DNA of 64,000 bases from Exiguobacterium sp. Helios (GTDB taxonomy: Bacteria; Bacillota; Bacilli; Exiguobacteriales; Exiguobacteriaceae). The stretch lies in contig NZ_CP053557.1 in NCBI RefSeq assembly GCF_014524545.1, positions 1,079,501 to 1,143,500 of the forward strand. The letters are read 5' to 3'. The notes below the pieces were generated by a model, which was not told the origin of the DNA, searched no databases, and saw nothing but the letters and a program-made list of their open reading frames with translations. Made by a program: the position numbers and the translations under genes. Below, piece by piece: positions 25,161 to 36,725 of this stretch. How positions within the stretch are numbered: the stretch's first letter is position 1; each line of letters starts with the position of its first letter.

Positions 25161-26140
25161 CACCCGAACTATTGACCGTTCTACTCGTATCAGGAGGAAT
25201 ACTTATTTTCCTCGCGATTTTCTTTACGCTTGTCCCGATCCCGCTTTGGATCAGTTCACTTGCCGCCGGGGTCCGTGTCTCCATCTTTACATTAGTCGGA
25301 ATGCGACTCCGTCGTGTTACACCGTCAAAAATCGTGAATCCATTGATCAAGGCAGTGAAAGCAGGAATCAACCTCAATACAAACCAACTGGAAAGTCACT
25401 TTCTTGCCGGTGGTAATGTCGACCGTGTCGTCAACGCCTTGATTGCGGCACACCGTGCGAATATTGAACTCAGTTTTGAACGGGCGGCAGCGATTGATTT
25501 AGCAGGTCGGAACGTGCTTGAAGCCGTACAGATGTCCGTTAACCCGAAAGTCATCGAAACGCCATTCATTGCCGGTGTTGCGATGAACGGGATTGAAGTT
25601 AAAGCAAAAGCTCGGATTACGGTCCGTGCCAATATCGACCGCCTCGTCGGTGGTGCGGGTGAAGAAACCGTCATCGCCCGTGTTGGTGAAGGGGTCATCT
25701 CGACGATTGGTTCATGTCAAGATCAAAAAGAAGTTCTTGAAAATCCGGAAATGATTTCCCGGACGGTCCTTGCGAAAGGTCTTGATTCAGGAACAGCATT
25801 CGAAATTCTCTCGATTGATATTGCCGATATCGATATCGGTAAAAACATTGGTGCCGTTCTTCAGACGGATCAGGCGGAAGCCGATAAAAACATCGCTCAA
25901 GCGAAAGCGGAAGAACGTCGCGCGATGGCGATTGCGAGCGAACAAGAGATGAAATCACGTGTCGAAGAAATGCGTGCGAAAGTCGTGGCGGCAGAAGCGG
26001 AAGTCCCGCTTGCGATTGCGGAAGCACTGCGTGACGGAAACTTCAGTGTAATGGATTATGCCAACTACTTGAACGTGACGGCTGATACGAAGATGCGTCA
26101 AGCCATCGGTGGTCAATCATCGCCGAACGACACACAATAA
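25157..26140 (+). CDS. floA: Flotillin-like protein FloA
   Basis: A 327-residue flotillin of functional membrane microdomains. An N-terminal re-entrant hydrophobic segment (residues 5-45, with [15 protein letters not shown]) is followed by the SPFH/band-7 domain and a C-terminal Ala/Glu-rich coiled coil ([20 protein letters not shown]). FloA scaffolds raft-like assemblies that affect membrane fluidity, cell shape and protein secretion. AAGGAGGAG precedes the ATG. The sigmaW-like promoter suggests induction by envelope stress. Confidence 0.93.
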   Translation: MTPELLTVLLVSGGILIFLAIFFTLVPIPLWISSLAAGVRVSIFTLVGMRLRRVTPSKIVNPLIKAVKAGINLNTNQLESHFLAGGNVDRVVNALIAAHRANIELSFERAAAIDLAGRNVLEAVQMSVNPKVIETPFIAGVAMNGIEVKAKARITVRANIDRLVGGAGEETVIARVGEGVISTIGSCQDQKEVLENPEMISRTVLAKGLDSGTAFEILSIDIADIDIGKNIGAVLQTDQAEADKNIAQAKAEERRAMAIASEQEMKSRVEEMRAKVVAAEAEVPLAIAEALRDGNFSVMDYANYLNVTADTKMRQAIGGQSSPNDTQ

Positions 26141-26153
26141 AAGGATGATCTAG

Positions 26154-26621
26154 ATGGAAAGCTTAATTTGGGTCGGACTGATGATTGCCTTTGGTGTAAT
26201 CTCGGTTATCTCAAAAGCAGCCGATCAAAAGAAGACCAGTTCTTCAACACGTGTTCCCTCTAAAGAATTTGGCGACTATGTCAAGAAAATGGTCGATCAA
26301 GTGGAAACGAAGCTTCCGGAAAATCGGGAGGTTCCACCTCCGATCAAACGGAAACAACCAAAGCAGACACAACCGGTCAAGCATCAGCGGACCGAATTGC
26401 AACAACGCTTGGATGAACGGGATCGTGTGAAAGCTCAGAAACAATCACGATCGAATCTGGGCAAGATCACTGGAAGTATTTCAAGTGATGAGATTGGAAA
26501 AAGACGGGATAAGAAAAAAGGGATGCAGACAACGCAAGAGGAAATCCGCCAGGCAATCATCTGGAGCGAAGTCCTTGGACCGCCGGTATCAAAACGGGCG
26601 TCAAAATCCCCGCATCGTTAA
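26154..26621 (+). CDS. Uncharacterised protein in the yqfB position
   Basis: A 155-residue protein, third gene of the floA operon. It has one hydrophobic N-terminal segment (residues 3-20) and then a very basic, Gln/Lys-rich, probably disordered region, ending with a short conserved-looking AIIWSEVLGPPVSKR motif. That makes it a single-pass membrane protein with a positively charged cytoplasmic tail. I cannot name a family beyond its position. AAAGGATGAT precedes the ATG. Confidence 0.75.
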   Translation: MESLIWVGLMIAFGVISVISKAADQKKTSSSTRVPSKEFGDYVKKMVDQVETKLPENREVPPPIKRKQPKQTQPVKHQRTELQQRLDERDRVKAQKQSRSNLGKITGSISSDEIGKRRDKKKGMQTTQEEIRQAIIWSEVLGPPVSKRASKSPHR

Positions 26622-26629
26622 AAACAGGT

Positions 26630-26663
26630 CAGCTCTCGTGTAAGTGGAGAGCTGATTTTTTTT
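26630..26663 (+). terminator. Terminator of the nfeD-floA operon
   Basis: Perfect CAGCTCTC/GAGAGCTG arms with a 9-base loop followed by A and eight T. Confidence 0.85.
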
Positions 26664-26728
26664 GTGAAGACACGATGGGAAAATCACGGGCTCAGCAAGG
26701 ATAGAAAACGAAAAGAGTTAAAACAAGG

Positions 26729-26757
26729 AAACCACATCTTGAGGATGGGTTTTTCTT
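26729..26757 (+). terminator. Second, weaker terminator-like hairpin upstream of phoH
   Basis: AAACC(A)CATC pairs with GATGGGTTT around a TTGAG loop, one bulge, and a short T-run follows. It may be a back-up terminator. Confidence 0.4.
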
Positions 26758-26847
26758 TCCATCTAATCTTCTTAAATGATAAAGTGGACTAGAACAGATT
26801 TATAGAGATGACGTACTGTTATCCATCATTAGGAGGCCAATCATAAC

Positions 26848-27810
26848 GTGATATTCAATGAAAGAATCCCATTCGTATTTTCGAATTCAGAACAGATTCA
26901 AGCATTCGTAGGACCGAACGATGCCGTACTAAAAACGATGGAAGCGGAGCTGGAAGTCCAACTTACCCATCGTGGTGATGAATTGCTGGCGCAGGCGGAA
27001 GAAGAACGGTCTGTCGTGTTAGCAAAACAGGTCGTCGGTGTCTTAAAGCAACTGGTTGATCGGGGAGCCGTCTTAACGGAACGTGACGCAACAAGCGCAA
27101 TTCAACTGGCGCGACAAGACCGGGTCGATGAATTACTCGAATTATACGATACGGTCATTCATACGAATCACAAGGGAAAACCGCTCCGGGCAAAAACACT
27201 TGGTCAAGCCCGTTACGTCCGGGGAATTGAAAAATGTGATTTAACATTCGGTATCGGACCGGCCGGAACCGGGAAAACGTATTTAGCGGTCGTCATGGCA
27301 GCAAAGGCCTTAAAAGAAGGTTATGTCAAACGATTAGTATTAACACGACCTGCAGTTGAAGCAGGGGAAAATCTCGGATTCTTACCGGGGGATCTAAAAG
27401 AAAAAGTCGATCCGTATTTACGTCCGCTTTATGATGCGTTACATGACGTGCTTGGTGTGGAACACACAGCCCGTTTGTTGGAACGGGGTGTGATTGAAAT
27501 TGCACCGCTCGCCTATATGCGGGGGCGGACACTGGAGCATGCTTTCGTCATTTTGGATGAAGCGCAAAATACGACAAGAGAACAAATGAAAATGTTTTTG
27601 ACACGTCTTGGTTTTCACTCGAAGATGATTGTCACAGGTGATTTAACGCAAGTTGATTTACCTCGGGGAAAAGCATCCGGTTTACAAGAAGCGTTGAATT
27701 TACTTGGCAATGTTCGCGGCATTCATTTTGAACACTTTAGTTCGGCTGATGTCGTCCGGCATCCACTTGTTCGGAAAATCATTGATGCGTATAGTCAAGA
27801 ACTCGATTGA
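26848..27810 (+). CDS. phoH: PhoH-like ATPase
   Basis: A 320-residue cytoplasmic P-loop protein of the PhoH/YbeZ family. Walker A is GPAGTGKT around residues 137-144 and Walker B is VILDEAQN near residue 232; the N-terminal 100 residues hold the KH-like/NYN-associated helical domain. It likely acts with the RNase YbeY, encoded two genes downstream, in rRNA or RNA turnover. The GTG start follows AGGAGG by eleven bases. It heads a long operon-like run up to recO. Confidence 0.9.
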   Translation: MIFNERIPFVFSNSEQIQAFVGPNDAVLKTMEAELEVQLTHRGDELLAQAEEERSVVLAKQVVGVLKQLVDRGAVLTERDATSAIQLARQDRVDELLELYDTVIHTNHKGKPLRAKTLGQARYVRGIEKCDLTFGIGPAGTGKTYLAVVMAAKALKEGYVKRLVLTRPAVEAGENLGFLPGDLKEKVDPYLRPLYDALHDVLGVEHTARLLERGVIEIAPLAYMRGRTLEHAFVILDEAQNTTREQMKMFLTRLGFHSKMIVTGDLTQVDLPRGKASGLQEALNLLGNVRGIHFEHFSSADVVRHPLVRKIIDAYSQELD

Positions 27811-27851
27811 AGCGCAACAGGTGAGTCTTGAAGTGGAAAGGAGACGAACGG

Positions 27852-29909
27852 ATGCGCAAAGTAGGTATGTGGATCAGTCTGCTGACACTCGGCTTTTACA
27901 TCATCGTTTCGACGATGATGTATGTCAGTGTCCGGCCCGAAGCACTGTCAGCAGATCCATTTTCGATTGCAGAAGAAGATATTCGGTCACCGCTGACGAT
28001 GGAAGACCGGGAAGCCACCCGGTTACTGAAAGAAAATACGGTAGCCGCAATTGATAGCCAATACACGATTAAACAGGAATATGCTGCACAGCAAATCGAT
28101 AAAGTCGAGCAACTGTTTGCAAGTCTTAAAGGCATTAAAAAAGCAGAAGACATCGGTCGAATCAAACAGCGGCTCCGGGGAACGGAAGCCGCGGATTTAC
28201 TGCAAGACGATGAATTGCGGCTTCTTGCCACATCGTCTACAGCAATGCGGACGACGACACGCGACGTTGTGATTACGGCCATTGAGGAAGCGATGCGGCA
28301 ACGAATTTCTTCTGATGGCGGTGAAGTGGCGGAAGCGCGTGAAAATGCACGACTTGATATTGAACGGTCCGCCTTATCGTTTTCGATGAAGGCTGTCGGA
28401 AAAACGCTGACTGATCAATTGATTGTTACGAACTATGTGTACGATCCCGAGAAAACAGAGCAGTTGCGTAAGCAGACCAGCGATAAAGTGGAACCGGTCT
28501 TGATTTCTGAGGGAGAAGTCATCGTCAAACGGGGAGAAGTCATCTCCCAGGATGCCTACCGTCAACTGCAACTCGTCGGTCTGATTTCTGACCGGCAATC
28601 CCTTAAACCTTTGTTTGGAACGTTGATTGTCAGTGCTCTGATGACACTGTTGTTGTTCGGATTCATCAGTCGATCCAACTTACGTTATGCAAAGATGGGC
28701 AGAGTAAAGCTGTTCAGTTTGGTGTATTTAGTTGTGATATTGCAACTTGTCGTGACGTACGGGATGGCTTTCTTGGCAGACGATATTAATCCGGCTCTGT
28801 ATTTACTAACGCCGACTGCATTTTCCGCGTTAGTTTTGCGTAATTTATTGAATGAGCGAATCGCTTTATCCAGTACCTTGTTCATGGCTCTAGCAGGTAC
28901 TTTTTTCTACAGTACGAACCAAAATTTCAGCTTTAATATCGCGATTTACTTATTGGTCGGCGGGTTAGTGGCCACCTATTTCCTACGTTCCAGCTTGTCA
29001 CGCCGGCGGATTTTCGTCAGCAGTTTGACGATTGCTTTAGCGAACGTAGCGGTTTTCCTCGCTTTCGTACTCATGCGTAGTGGACAGTTGGAAGTGAAAG
29101 AGACGTCGATTCTGTTAGGGTTTGCCGTTGTCAGTGGTATCTTCAGTGCGATCTTGGCGATTGGATTATTACCGTTTCTTGAGATGACATTCGGTATTTT
29201 AGCCCCGACACGTCTCTTGGAATTGTTAAACCCGACCCATCCCTTGTTAAAAAAACTATTGGTCGAGGCTCCGGGAACGTATCATCACAGTATGATGGTC
29301 GCAAATCTTGCCGAGACGGCTTGTGAAGCGATTGGCGCGGACGGGTTGCTTGCCCGCGTTGGTGCGTACTATCATGATTTAGGGAAAACACGGCGTCCGC
29401 TCTATTTCATTGAAAATCAGCATGGACTTAATCCGCATGACCGTCTGACACCGGAAGAATCCGCTCGAGTGATTCTTGCCCATACGGATGACGGAGTGGA
29501 ACTGTTGGAAGAAGAAAAGTTACCGAGTGTCATCGTCGATATCTGCCGGGAGCATCATGGTACGTCATTACTCCGTTATTTTTACGTCAAGGCAACGGAA
29601 CAAGGTGAAGTCAATGAAGCGGATTTCCGTTACTCGGGTCCGAAACCACAAACGCGCGAAGCGGCAGTCATCATGATTGTCGATTCCATCGAGGCAGCGG
29701 TCCGATCCATGAAGTCTCCGACTGAAGAGGGCATTCAGGAACTGGTCAAAAAAATCATTCGCGAAAAATTGTTGGATGATCAATTTTCGGACTGTGAACT
29801 GACGACACGTGACATTTACCGGGTCGGTGAAAGCGCCTGCCACACGTTATCCGGGTTATTCCATGAACGGATTGAATATCCTGAATTAAAGAAAGAGGAA
29901 CTTACATGA
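27852..29909 (+). CDS. pgpH: 7TM-HD family cyclic-di-AMP phosphodiesterase
   Basis: A 685-residue membrane protein with an N-terminal helix, a large extracytoplasmic 7TMR-HDED domain (residues about 40-265), seven transmembrane helices (about 270-450) and a cytoplasmic HD domain. The HD pair is His508-Asp509 in YYHDLGK, with the upstream TYHHSMM and downstream REHHGT metal ligands. PgpH hydrolyses c-di-AMP to pApA. AAAGGAG fixes the ATG at 27852; an upstream in-frame TTG is less likely. Gene order phoH-pgpH-ybeY is as in B. subtilis (yqfF). Confidence 0.92.
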   Translation: MRKVGMWISLLTLGFYIIVSTMMYVSVRPEALSADPFSIAEEDIRSPLTMEDREATRLLKENTVAAIDSQYTIKQEYAAQQIDKVEQLFASLKGIKKAEDIGRIKQRLRGTEAADLLQDDELRLLATSSTAMRTTTRDVVITAIEEAMRQRISSDGGEVAEARENARLDIERSALSFSMKAVGKTLTDQLIVTNYVYDPEKTEQLRKQTSDKVEPVLISEGEVIVKRGEVISQDAYRQLQLVGLISDRQSLKPLFGTLIVSALMTLLLFGFISRSNLRYAKMGRVKLFSLVYLVVILQLVVTYGMAFLADDINPALYLLTPTAFSALVLRNLLNERIALSSTLFMALAGTFFYSTNQNFSFNIAIYLLVGGLVATYFLRSSLSRRRIFVSSLTIALANVAVFLAFVLMRSGQLEVKETSILLGFAVVSGIFSAILAIGLLPFLEMTFGILAPTRLLELLNPTHPLLKKLLVEAPGTYHHSMMVANLAETACEAIGADGLLARVGAYYHDLGKTRRPLYFIENQHGLNPHDRLTPEESARVILAHTDDGVELLEEEKLPSVIVDICREHHGTSLLRYFYVKATEQGEVNEADFRYSGPKPQTREAAVIMIVDSIEAAVRSMKSPTEEGIQELVKKIIREKLLDDQFSDCELTTRDIYRVGESACHTLSGLFHERIEYPELKKEELT

Positions 29910-30382
29910 ATATTTACATGACAGATGAAGGTACATTGTTGACGGAAGAACAACTGAAATTAGTGGAAGCGATTTTGGTCTATACCGCAACAGAAGAAAA
30001 GATTGAAGCGAACAGTGAATTATCCGTCACGTTCGTGACAAATGATGAGATTCAGCAAATCAACCGGGAATGGCGTGGGAAGGATCAAGCAACGGACGTC
30101 ATTTCGTTTGCGATGGATGAACTGGGAGAAGATGAGATTGATTTTGAATTGCTTGAGGATGAACCGGTTGTGCTTGGAGATTTGATCATTTCTGTGGAAC
30201 GTTGCCGGGAACAGGCGGCGGAATACGGGAATCATTTCGAACGGGAACTTGGGTTCCTGGCCGTTCATGGTTTCCTGCATCTTCTCGGATACAATCATAT
30301 CGAAAAGGCAGATGAAGAGATCATGACGAAGCGTCAGGAGGAAATCCTGCATCACTTTGAACTGTACCGAGGAAAATTGTGA
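29906..30382 (+). CDS. ybeY: Endoribonuclease YbeY (16S rRNA maturation)
   Basis: A 158-residue metalloprotein with the zinc motif HGFLHLLGYNH, giving His121, His125 and His131, and the conserved WRGKDQATDVISF segment. It takes part in 16S rRNA 3'-end processing and ribosome quality control. It overlaps pgpH by four bases and the kinase gene dgkA by four bases. Confidence 0.95.
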   Translation: MNIYMTDEGTLLTEEQLKLVEAILVYTATEEKIEANSELSVTFVTNDEIQQINREWRGKDQATDVISFAMDELGEDEIDFELLEDEPVVLGDLIISVERCREQAAEYGNHFERELGFLAVHGFLHLLGYNHIEKADEEIMTKRQEEILHHFELYRGKL

Positions 30383-30729
30383 AGACGTGGTGGTTACCAT
30401 TCACCCATGCGATGAACGGGATCCGTCAGGCGGTAAAGGAAGAACGGCATATGAAGGTCCATTTTACGATTGGGTTGATTGTCCTGGCGCTTGCCTTGTA
30501 TTTACCGTTGACATGGATGGAACGGGCGATTTTATGTTTAACAATCGGCGTAGTCATCAGTGCGGAAATGTTCAATACCGCCTTTGAACGGACCGTTGAC
30601 CTCGTCACGGAAGAATGGCATCCGCTTGCAAAAGCAACAAAGGATATCGCGAGCGGAGCTGTGCTTGTGTTGGCGCTTACATCAATTGCGATTGCACTAT
30701 GCATCTTCGTTCCATATTTGGTACAATAA
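30379..30729 (+). CDS. dgkA: Undecaprenol/diacylglycerol kinase
   Basis: A 116-residue three-helix membrane kinase of the DgkA type. The signature SAEMFNTAFERTVDLV carries the catalytic and metal-binding glutamates, and an amphipathic N-terminal helix precedes the first transmembrane segment. In Gram-positives this enzyme phosphorylates undecaprenol to recycle the lipid carrier. The start is a GTG that overlaps the ybeY stop. Confidence 0.9.
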   Translation: MKTWWLPFTHAMNGIRQAVKEERHMKVHFTIGLIVLALALYLPLTWMERAILCLTIGVVISAEMFNTAFERTVDLVTEEWHPLAKATKDIASGAVLVLALTSIAIALCIFVPYLVQ

Positions 30730-30764
30730 GAATCCGGCCTTTTTTTGGCCAATACCGTTCCTAA

Positions 30765-32079
<1,315 letters not shown>

Positions 32080-32082
32080 TCG

Positions 32083-32832
32083 ATGATTGATAAGGCGGAA
32101 GGGCTTGTCTTACGGACGGTCGTGTATGGTGAATCGAATAAAATCATTACACTGTTGACACGTGAATATGGCAAGCTCGCCGTCATGGCCCGTGGTGCTA
32201 AAAAACCCGGCAGCCGTTTCAATGCAGCGAGCCAGCCGTTTATCCGGGCCATTTACGTGTATCCACGTTCGCGTGGTCTCGGTCAATTAAAATCAGCAGA
32301 CGTCATCACAGGGTATTCGAAAATTCGTCAAGATGTGTTTTTGATGGCTTATGCGATGTATCTTCTTGAACTGGCAGATAAAGCACTTGATGAACGGGTC
32401 CCGCAGCCGGCACTCTATGATTTGTTTGTCGATGGTCTTGAAGCGATGGACGAAGGACTTGACCCGGACGTCGTCTCCTTCATCATCGAACTCCGGTTAT
32501 TACGTCATCTGGGAATCGCCCCGCACTTAAATGGCTGTACGATTTGTGGCAGTGCCGAAGCGCCGTTTGCCTTTTCGTTGAATCACGGTGGTTTACTTTG
32601 CAGACGACATCGTCATGAAGATGAACATGCTGTTTCTTTGACGGAATCCGTGGCGAAGATGTTGTATGTCTTTTCCGTTTATGACTTTTCCCGGATTGGT
32701 ACAGTCGAGGTGAAGCCGGAAACGAAACGTTTATTGCGTCAAATCATGGATGCTTATATGGAACGGTACAGCGGTCTCCGCCTTCGTTCGAAACGGGTTC
32801 TCGATCAATTACTGAATCTCGGAGACGATTGA
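32083..32832 (+). CDS. recO: DNA repair protein RecO
   Basis: A 249-residue RecO: N-terminal OB-fold starting with AEGLVLRTVVYGESNKI, a helical domain, and a four-cysteine zinc module from CTICG to LLCRRH. It loads RecA with RecR in recombinational repair. Only three bases separate it from era. The promoter of the downstream glyQS leader starts at its stop codon. Confidence 0.95.
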   Translation: MIDKAEGLVLRTVVYGESNKIITLLTREYGKLAVMARGAKKPGSRFNAASQPFIRAIYVYPRSRGLGQLKSADVITGYSKIRQDVFLMAYAMYLLELADKALDERVPQPALYDLFVDGLEAMDEGLDPDVVSFIIELRLLRHLGIAPHLNGCTICGSAEAPFAFSLNHGGLLCRRHRHEDEHAVSLTESVAKMLYVFSVYDFSRIGTVEVKPETKRLLRQIMDAYMERYSGLRLRSKRVLDQLLNLGDD

Positions 32833-32858
32833 CAGATGCGCTCTACGTTCGGTAGAAT
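32829..32858 (+). promoter_or_regulatory. sigmaA promoter of the glyQS T-box leader
   Basis: A perfect TTGACA (32829-32834) that includes the recO stop codon, an 18-base spacer and TAGAAT (32853-32858). Confidence 0.75.
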
Positions 32859-32869
32859 AGGTGCGGAAG

Positions 32870-33081
32870 AACTAACTAAACGAACACGATGAGAAAAAGG
32901 AGTAACACCTGATATTCAGTCAAGCGATTTCGGGATAGTGCGAGCCGGAAATGAAGCAGGTGCGAACGGCATTTTTGAGTGTTCCCGGTCAAAGAGTGGC
33001 ATGCCGACGCATGCAAGTAGGGTGGAACCGCGGGCTCGTCTCGTCCCTATGTACAACCTTGTTGTACATAGGGACGTTTTT
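32870..33081 (+). promoter_or_regulatory. Glycine T-box riboswitch
   Basis: A tRNA-sensing leader ahead of glyQS. The T-box core AGGGTGGAACCGCGGG is at 33019-33034, and pairs with the tRNA acceptor end. The terminator stem is GTCCCTATGTACAAC (33043-33057) against GTTGTACATAGGGAC (33061-33075) followed by a T-run. A GGC glycine specifier lies at 32968-32970 in a context like that of other glyQS leaders (GAACGGCA), but I placed it by eye. Uncharged tRNA-Gly should stabilise the antiterminator and allow glyQS expression. Confidence 0.9.
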
Positions 33082-33118
33082 GCGTTCCCGCATAAATTTG
33101 GAGGTGGAAGTCTTGAAG

Positions 33119-34009
33119 ATGACAGTACAGGAAATGATCTTAACACTGCAAAAATTTTGGGCTGAACAAGGGTGCTTGACGATGCAAGCCTATGACGTGG
33201 AAAAAGGCGCCGGAACAATGAATCCGATGACGTTTTTACGAAGTCTTGGACCAGAACCCTGGAACGTTTGTTATACAGAACCATCACGCCGACCAGCGGA
33301 CGGACGCTACGGCGAAAACCCGAACCGCTTGTATCAACATCATCAGTTCCAAGTCATCATGAAACCGTCACCGGACAACATTCAGGAACTGTACTTACAA
33401 AGTCTTGAATTGCTCGGCATCAATCCGCTTGAACATGACATTCGTTTCGTCGAAGATAACTGGGAAAACCCGACATTTGGTGCCGCCGGACTCGGATGGG
33501 AAGTCTGGTTGAACGGGATGGAAATCACGCAGTTCACGTACTTCCAACAAGTCGGCGGGATTGAATGTAATCCGATCGCAGTTGAAATCACGTACGGAAT
33601 CGAACGACTCGCATCATACATCCAAGATGTCGAAAGTGTCTTTGATTTGGTCTGGACAGACGGCTTCAAATACGGCGATATCTTCTACCAGCCGGAGTTC
33701 GAACACTCGAAGTATACGTTTGAGACATCTGATGTCGATCTCTTGTTCACATTGTTCGATCAATACGAAAAAGAAGCCAACCGGGCACTGGATGAGAACC
33801 TCGTCTTCCCGGCCTATGACTATATCTTGAAATGTTCACATACGTTTAACCTGCTGGATGCCAAAGGGGCGATTTCCGTCACGGAACGAACGGGCTTTAT
33901 TCACCGTGTCCGAAACATGTCGCGCCGCTGTGCCCAAAGTTTCATCGAAGAACGGGAACGTTTAGGTTTCCCATTGATTAAATCGAAAGCTGGTGAATCG
34001 CATGCATGA
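33119..34009 (+). CDS. glyQ: Glycyl-tRNA synthetase alpha subunit
   Basis: A 296-residue alpha subunit of the bacterial alpha2-beta2 glycyl-tRNA synthetase, with the class II motifs [20 protein letters not shown] and [25 protein letters not shown]. It forms glycyl-adenylate. GGAGGTGG at 33100-33107 also allows an in-frame TTG start at 33113 (two residues longer), which fits the spacing a little better; the ATG gives the usual length. Overlaps glyS. Confidence 0.95.
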   Translation: MTVQEMILTLQKFWAEQGCLTMQAYDVEKGAGTMNPMTFLRSLGPEPWNVCYTEPSRRPADGRYGENPNRLYQHHQFQVIMKPSPDNIQELYLQSLELLGINPLEHDIRFVEDNWENPTFGAAGLGWEVWLNGMEITQFTYFQQVGGIECNPIAVEITYGIERLASYIQDVESVFDLVWTDGFKYGDIFYQPEFEHSKYTFETSDVDLLFTLFDQYEKEANRALDENLVFPAYDYILKCSHTFNLLDAKGAISVTERTGFIHRVRNMSRRCAQSFIEERERLGFPLIKSKAGESHA

Positions 34010-36062
34010 GTTATTACTTGAAATCGGTCTTGAAGAAATGCCTGCCCGTTTTGTCTTACAATCGGAGACACAATTAAAAGAACGTGTGACGACATTCTTA
34101 AATGAAGCACGTATCACGTTCGACGCGATTGAATCATTTTCGACGCCACGTCGCTTGGCCGTTCTCGTAACCGGAATGTCGGAACGTCAGACTGACTTGG
34201 AAGAGACGCTTAAAGGACCGGCGAAACGGATTGCAGTGGACGCGGACGGCAATTGGACAAAAGCCGCCCAAGGATTTGCACGCGGTAAAGGTTTGACGAC
34301 GGATGATCTGTTCCTTCAAGAAGAGAAGGGGATCGAATACATCTTTGCGACGCGCAAAGAATCAGGGCAAGAAACAGCAACACTTTTACCGGGACTCAAA
34401 CAAATCGTTGAAGCGATGTCGTTCCCGAAAAATATGCGTTGGAGCACGCAGTCATTACGCTACATGCGTCCGATTCGTTGGATGATTGCTTTACTGGATG
34501 ATCAAGTGATTCCGTTTGAGGTGGCAAATGTTGCGACTGGGCGGACGACACGCGGACACCGTTTCCTTGGACAGGACATTACGATTTTACGACCGAATGC
34601 CTATGTTGAGGCACTTGCCGGAGAACATGTCATTGTCAGTTACGAACAGCGTCGCCGGTTGATTGAGGAACAAATTCAAAAACTCAGCACACAAGAAGGT
34701 TTTGAAGTGCCGATTGATCCGACGCTACTTGAGGAAGTCACGAATCTGGTCGAATATCCGACTGCGTTATTCGGAGCATTTGACGAAGCGTACCTCGAAT
34801 TGCCGGAAGAAGTACTGATCACGACGATGAAGGAACACCAACGCTATTTCCCGGTTAAAAAAGACGGAACGTTGCTGCACTACTTCGTCACTGTCCGTAA
34901 CGGGAATGCGATGCATCTCGAGAACGTAGCCCGCGGAAACGAAAAAGTCATTCGGGCACGTCTTGCCGATGCACAGTTCTTCTATGAAGAAGATAAAAAA
35001 GCGGACATCGATGCCCAAGCAGCGCGACTTGATAAAATCGTCTTCCATGAAAAACTTGGAACGACAGGTGAAAAAGTCCGTCGTGTGCGCGGGATGGCGC
35101 TGCAGTTGGCGGAACGATTCAATGCGGATAAAGCGAAAGTCGAACGTGCCGGAACGATTTATAAGTTCGATCTTGTGAGCCAGATGGTGTATGAATTCAC
35201 AGAACTGCAAGGTATGATGGGTGAACGTTACGCCAACATGAAAGGGGAAGACGCTGAAGTCGCAGCGGCGATCCGGGAACATTACTTGCCACGTTTTGCC
35301 GGGGATGAAAGTCCAGGCACACCAACCGGTACGGTATTAGCTGTTCTTGACAAGATGGACAGCGTGGCTGGATTCTTCGGTGTTGGTATGATTCCGAGCG
35401 GTTCGGCTGATCCATATGCGTTACGACGCCAAGCTCAAGGAATCGTTCAGATTCTTTCAGACCGTCAGATTGAGATGACGTTGTCAGAGCTAATCGATTT
35501 CGTCGTGTCTTCTCAATTAAAAGCAGGTCTTTATCAAGCGGATGCAGAAACAGTTAAAGCAGCAATGGAAGACTTCTTCAATCAGCGTCTAAAGTTCCGC
35601 TTATCGGAAAAAGGATATCGTCATGATGTCATCGAAGCGGCACTTGAGCCGAAGCTAACAGTCGAAGCAAATGAAAAACGGGCAGCGATGCTTGAACAGG
35701 CCACACAACAACCAACCTTTAAGAAGACAGTGGAGCAACTCAGCCGTGTCTTGAACATCTCGAAAAAAGCAGAGACGGTTGTGGCGGTAAATCCAGCGCT
35801 CTTTGAAAATGAAGCAGAACGTGCCTTGCATGAACAAATCGAGCAACTGATTCCAAAAGTCGAAGCAGCAGTTCAAGCCTCTGACTATAACGAAGCGATT
35901 CAAGTGCTCGAATCGAGTGTTCCGGCCATTACTGCTTATTTTGATGGAACGATGATCATGGCGGATGACAACGCAGTTCGGACGAATCGTCTTAGCGAGA
36001 TGAAGCGGTTTGCGACGGCGATCGAACAAGTCGCACGATTCAATGCACTCACTTTAGTGTGA
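34002..36062 (+). CDS. glyS: Glycyl-tRNA synthetase beta subunit
   Basis: A 686-residue beta subunit starting [18 protein letters not shown] and ending with an anticodon-binding DALR-type region (residues about 580-686). It binds tRNA-Gly and completes the synthetase. It overlaps glyQ by eight bases and is under the same T-box. Confidence 0.95.
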   Translation: MHELLLEIGLEEMPARFVLQSETQLKERVTTFLNEARITFDAIESFSTPRRLAVLVTGMSERQTDLEETLKGPAKRIAVDADGNWTKAAQGFARGKGLTTDDLFLQEEKGIEYIFATRKESGQETATLLPGLKQIVEAMSFPKNMRWSTQSLRYMRPIRWMIALLDDQVIPFEVANVATGRTTRGHRFLGQDITILRPNAYVEALAGEHVIVSYEQRRRLIEEQIQKLSTQEGFEVPIDPTLLEEVTNLVEYPTALFGAFDEAYLELPEEVLITTMKEHQRYFPVKKDGTLLHYFVTVRNGNAMHLENVARGNEKVIRARLADAQFFYEEDKKADIDAQAARLDKIVFHEKLGTTGEKVRRVRGMALQLAERFNADKAKVERAGTIYKFDLVSQMVYEFTELQGMMGERYANMKGEDAEVAAAIREHYLPRFAGDESPGTPTGTVLAVLDKMDSVAGFFGVGMIPSGSADPYALRRQAQGIVQILSDRQIEMTLSELIDFVVSSQLKAGLYQADAETVKAAMEDFFNQRLKFRLSEKGYRHDVIEAALEPKLTVEANEKRAAMLEQATQQPTFKKTVEQLSRVLNISKKAETVVAVNPALFENEAERALHEQIEQLIPKVEAAVQASDYNEAIQVLESSVPAITAYFDGTMIMADDNAVRTNRLSEMKRFATAIEQVARFNALTLV

Positions 36063-36081
36063 ATAAAGGACGGATGAGCCG

Positions 36082-36711
36082 ATGAAGTTAAATGAACGGC
36101 AGAAAAAAATACTCCAAATCGTTAAAGAAAACGGTCCGATCACAGGAGAGCAGATTGCATCTGAACTCTCCTTGACGCGGGCGACCTTACGTCCGGACTT
36201 ATCGATTTTGACGATGACCGGCATGCTGGAAGCACGTCCCCGCGTTGGTTATATGTATGTCGGTAAAAAGAATACCTCCATGTTGCATGAAAAACTGGAT
36301 ACGTTGACCGTTGGCGAATTCATGTCTTCTGCGAAAGTGATTCATGAAGGAATGACGGTTTACGATGCGATCGTTCATCTGTTCCTCGAAGACGTCGGTT
36401 CGCTGTTCGTTGTCGGCAAAGACCATGCGTTAGTCGGTGTCTTGTCGCGGAAAGACTTTTTACGGGCAGCAATCGGAAATCAGGAACTGGACTCGTTACC
36501 GGTCAACATCATCATGACACGGATGCCGAATCTGACGGTTTGTGAGAAATCAGAGACATTGATCGGAGCAGGGATGAAACTCATCGAAAAACAGATCGAT
36601 TCCATGCCGGTCGTCGAGCAGGTGGACGGAATCTTAAAAGTCGTCGGACGCATGACGAAGACGAACATGACAAAAGTGTTGGTCGCGCTGGCACGAGATG
36701 AAGAACTTTAA
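36082..36711 (+). CDS. ccpN: Transcriptional repressor CcpN
   Basis: A 209-residue regulator: an N-terminal winged helix (residues 1-65, LNERQKKILQIVKENGPITG) and two CBS domains that sense adenine nucleotides. CcpN represses gluconeogenic genes (gapB, pckA in B. subtilis) when glucose is present. It sits 14 bases before the PPDK regulator, as in other Bacillales, which links both genes to phosphoenolpyruvate metabolism. Confidence 0.92.
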   Translation: MKLNERQKKILQIVKENGPITGEQIASELSLTRATLRPDLSILTMTGMLEARPRVGYMYVGKKNTSMLHEKLDTLTVGEFMSSAKVIHEGMTVYDAIVHLFLEDVGSLFVVGKDHALVGVLSRKDFLRAAIGNQELDSLPVNIIMTRMPNLTVCEKSETLIGAGMKLIEKQIDSMPVVEQVDGILKVVGRMTKTNMTKVLVALARDEEL

Positions 36712-36725
36712 TAGGGGGTTCGCAG

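Noticed and set aside
30731-30752. GGCC-T7-GGCC between dgkA and cdd as a terminator
   Set aside because: The stem is only four pairs and the T-run is in the loop, not after the stem.
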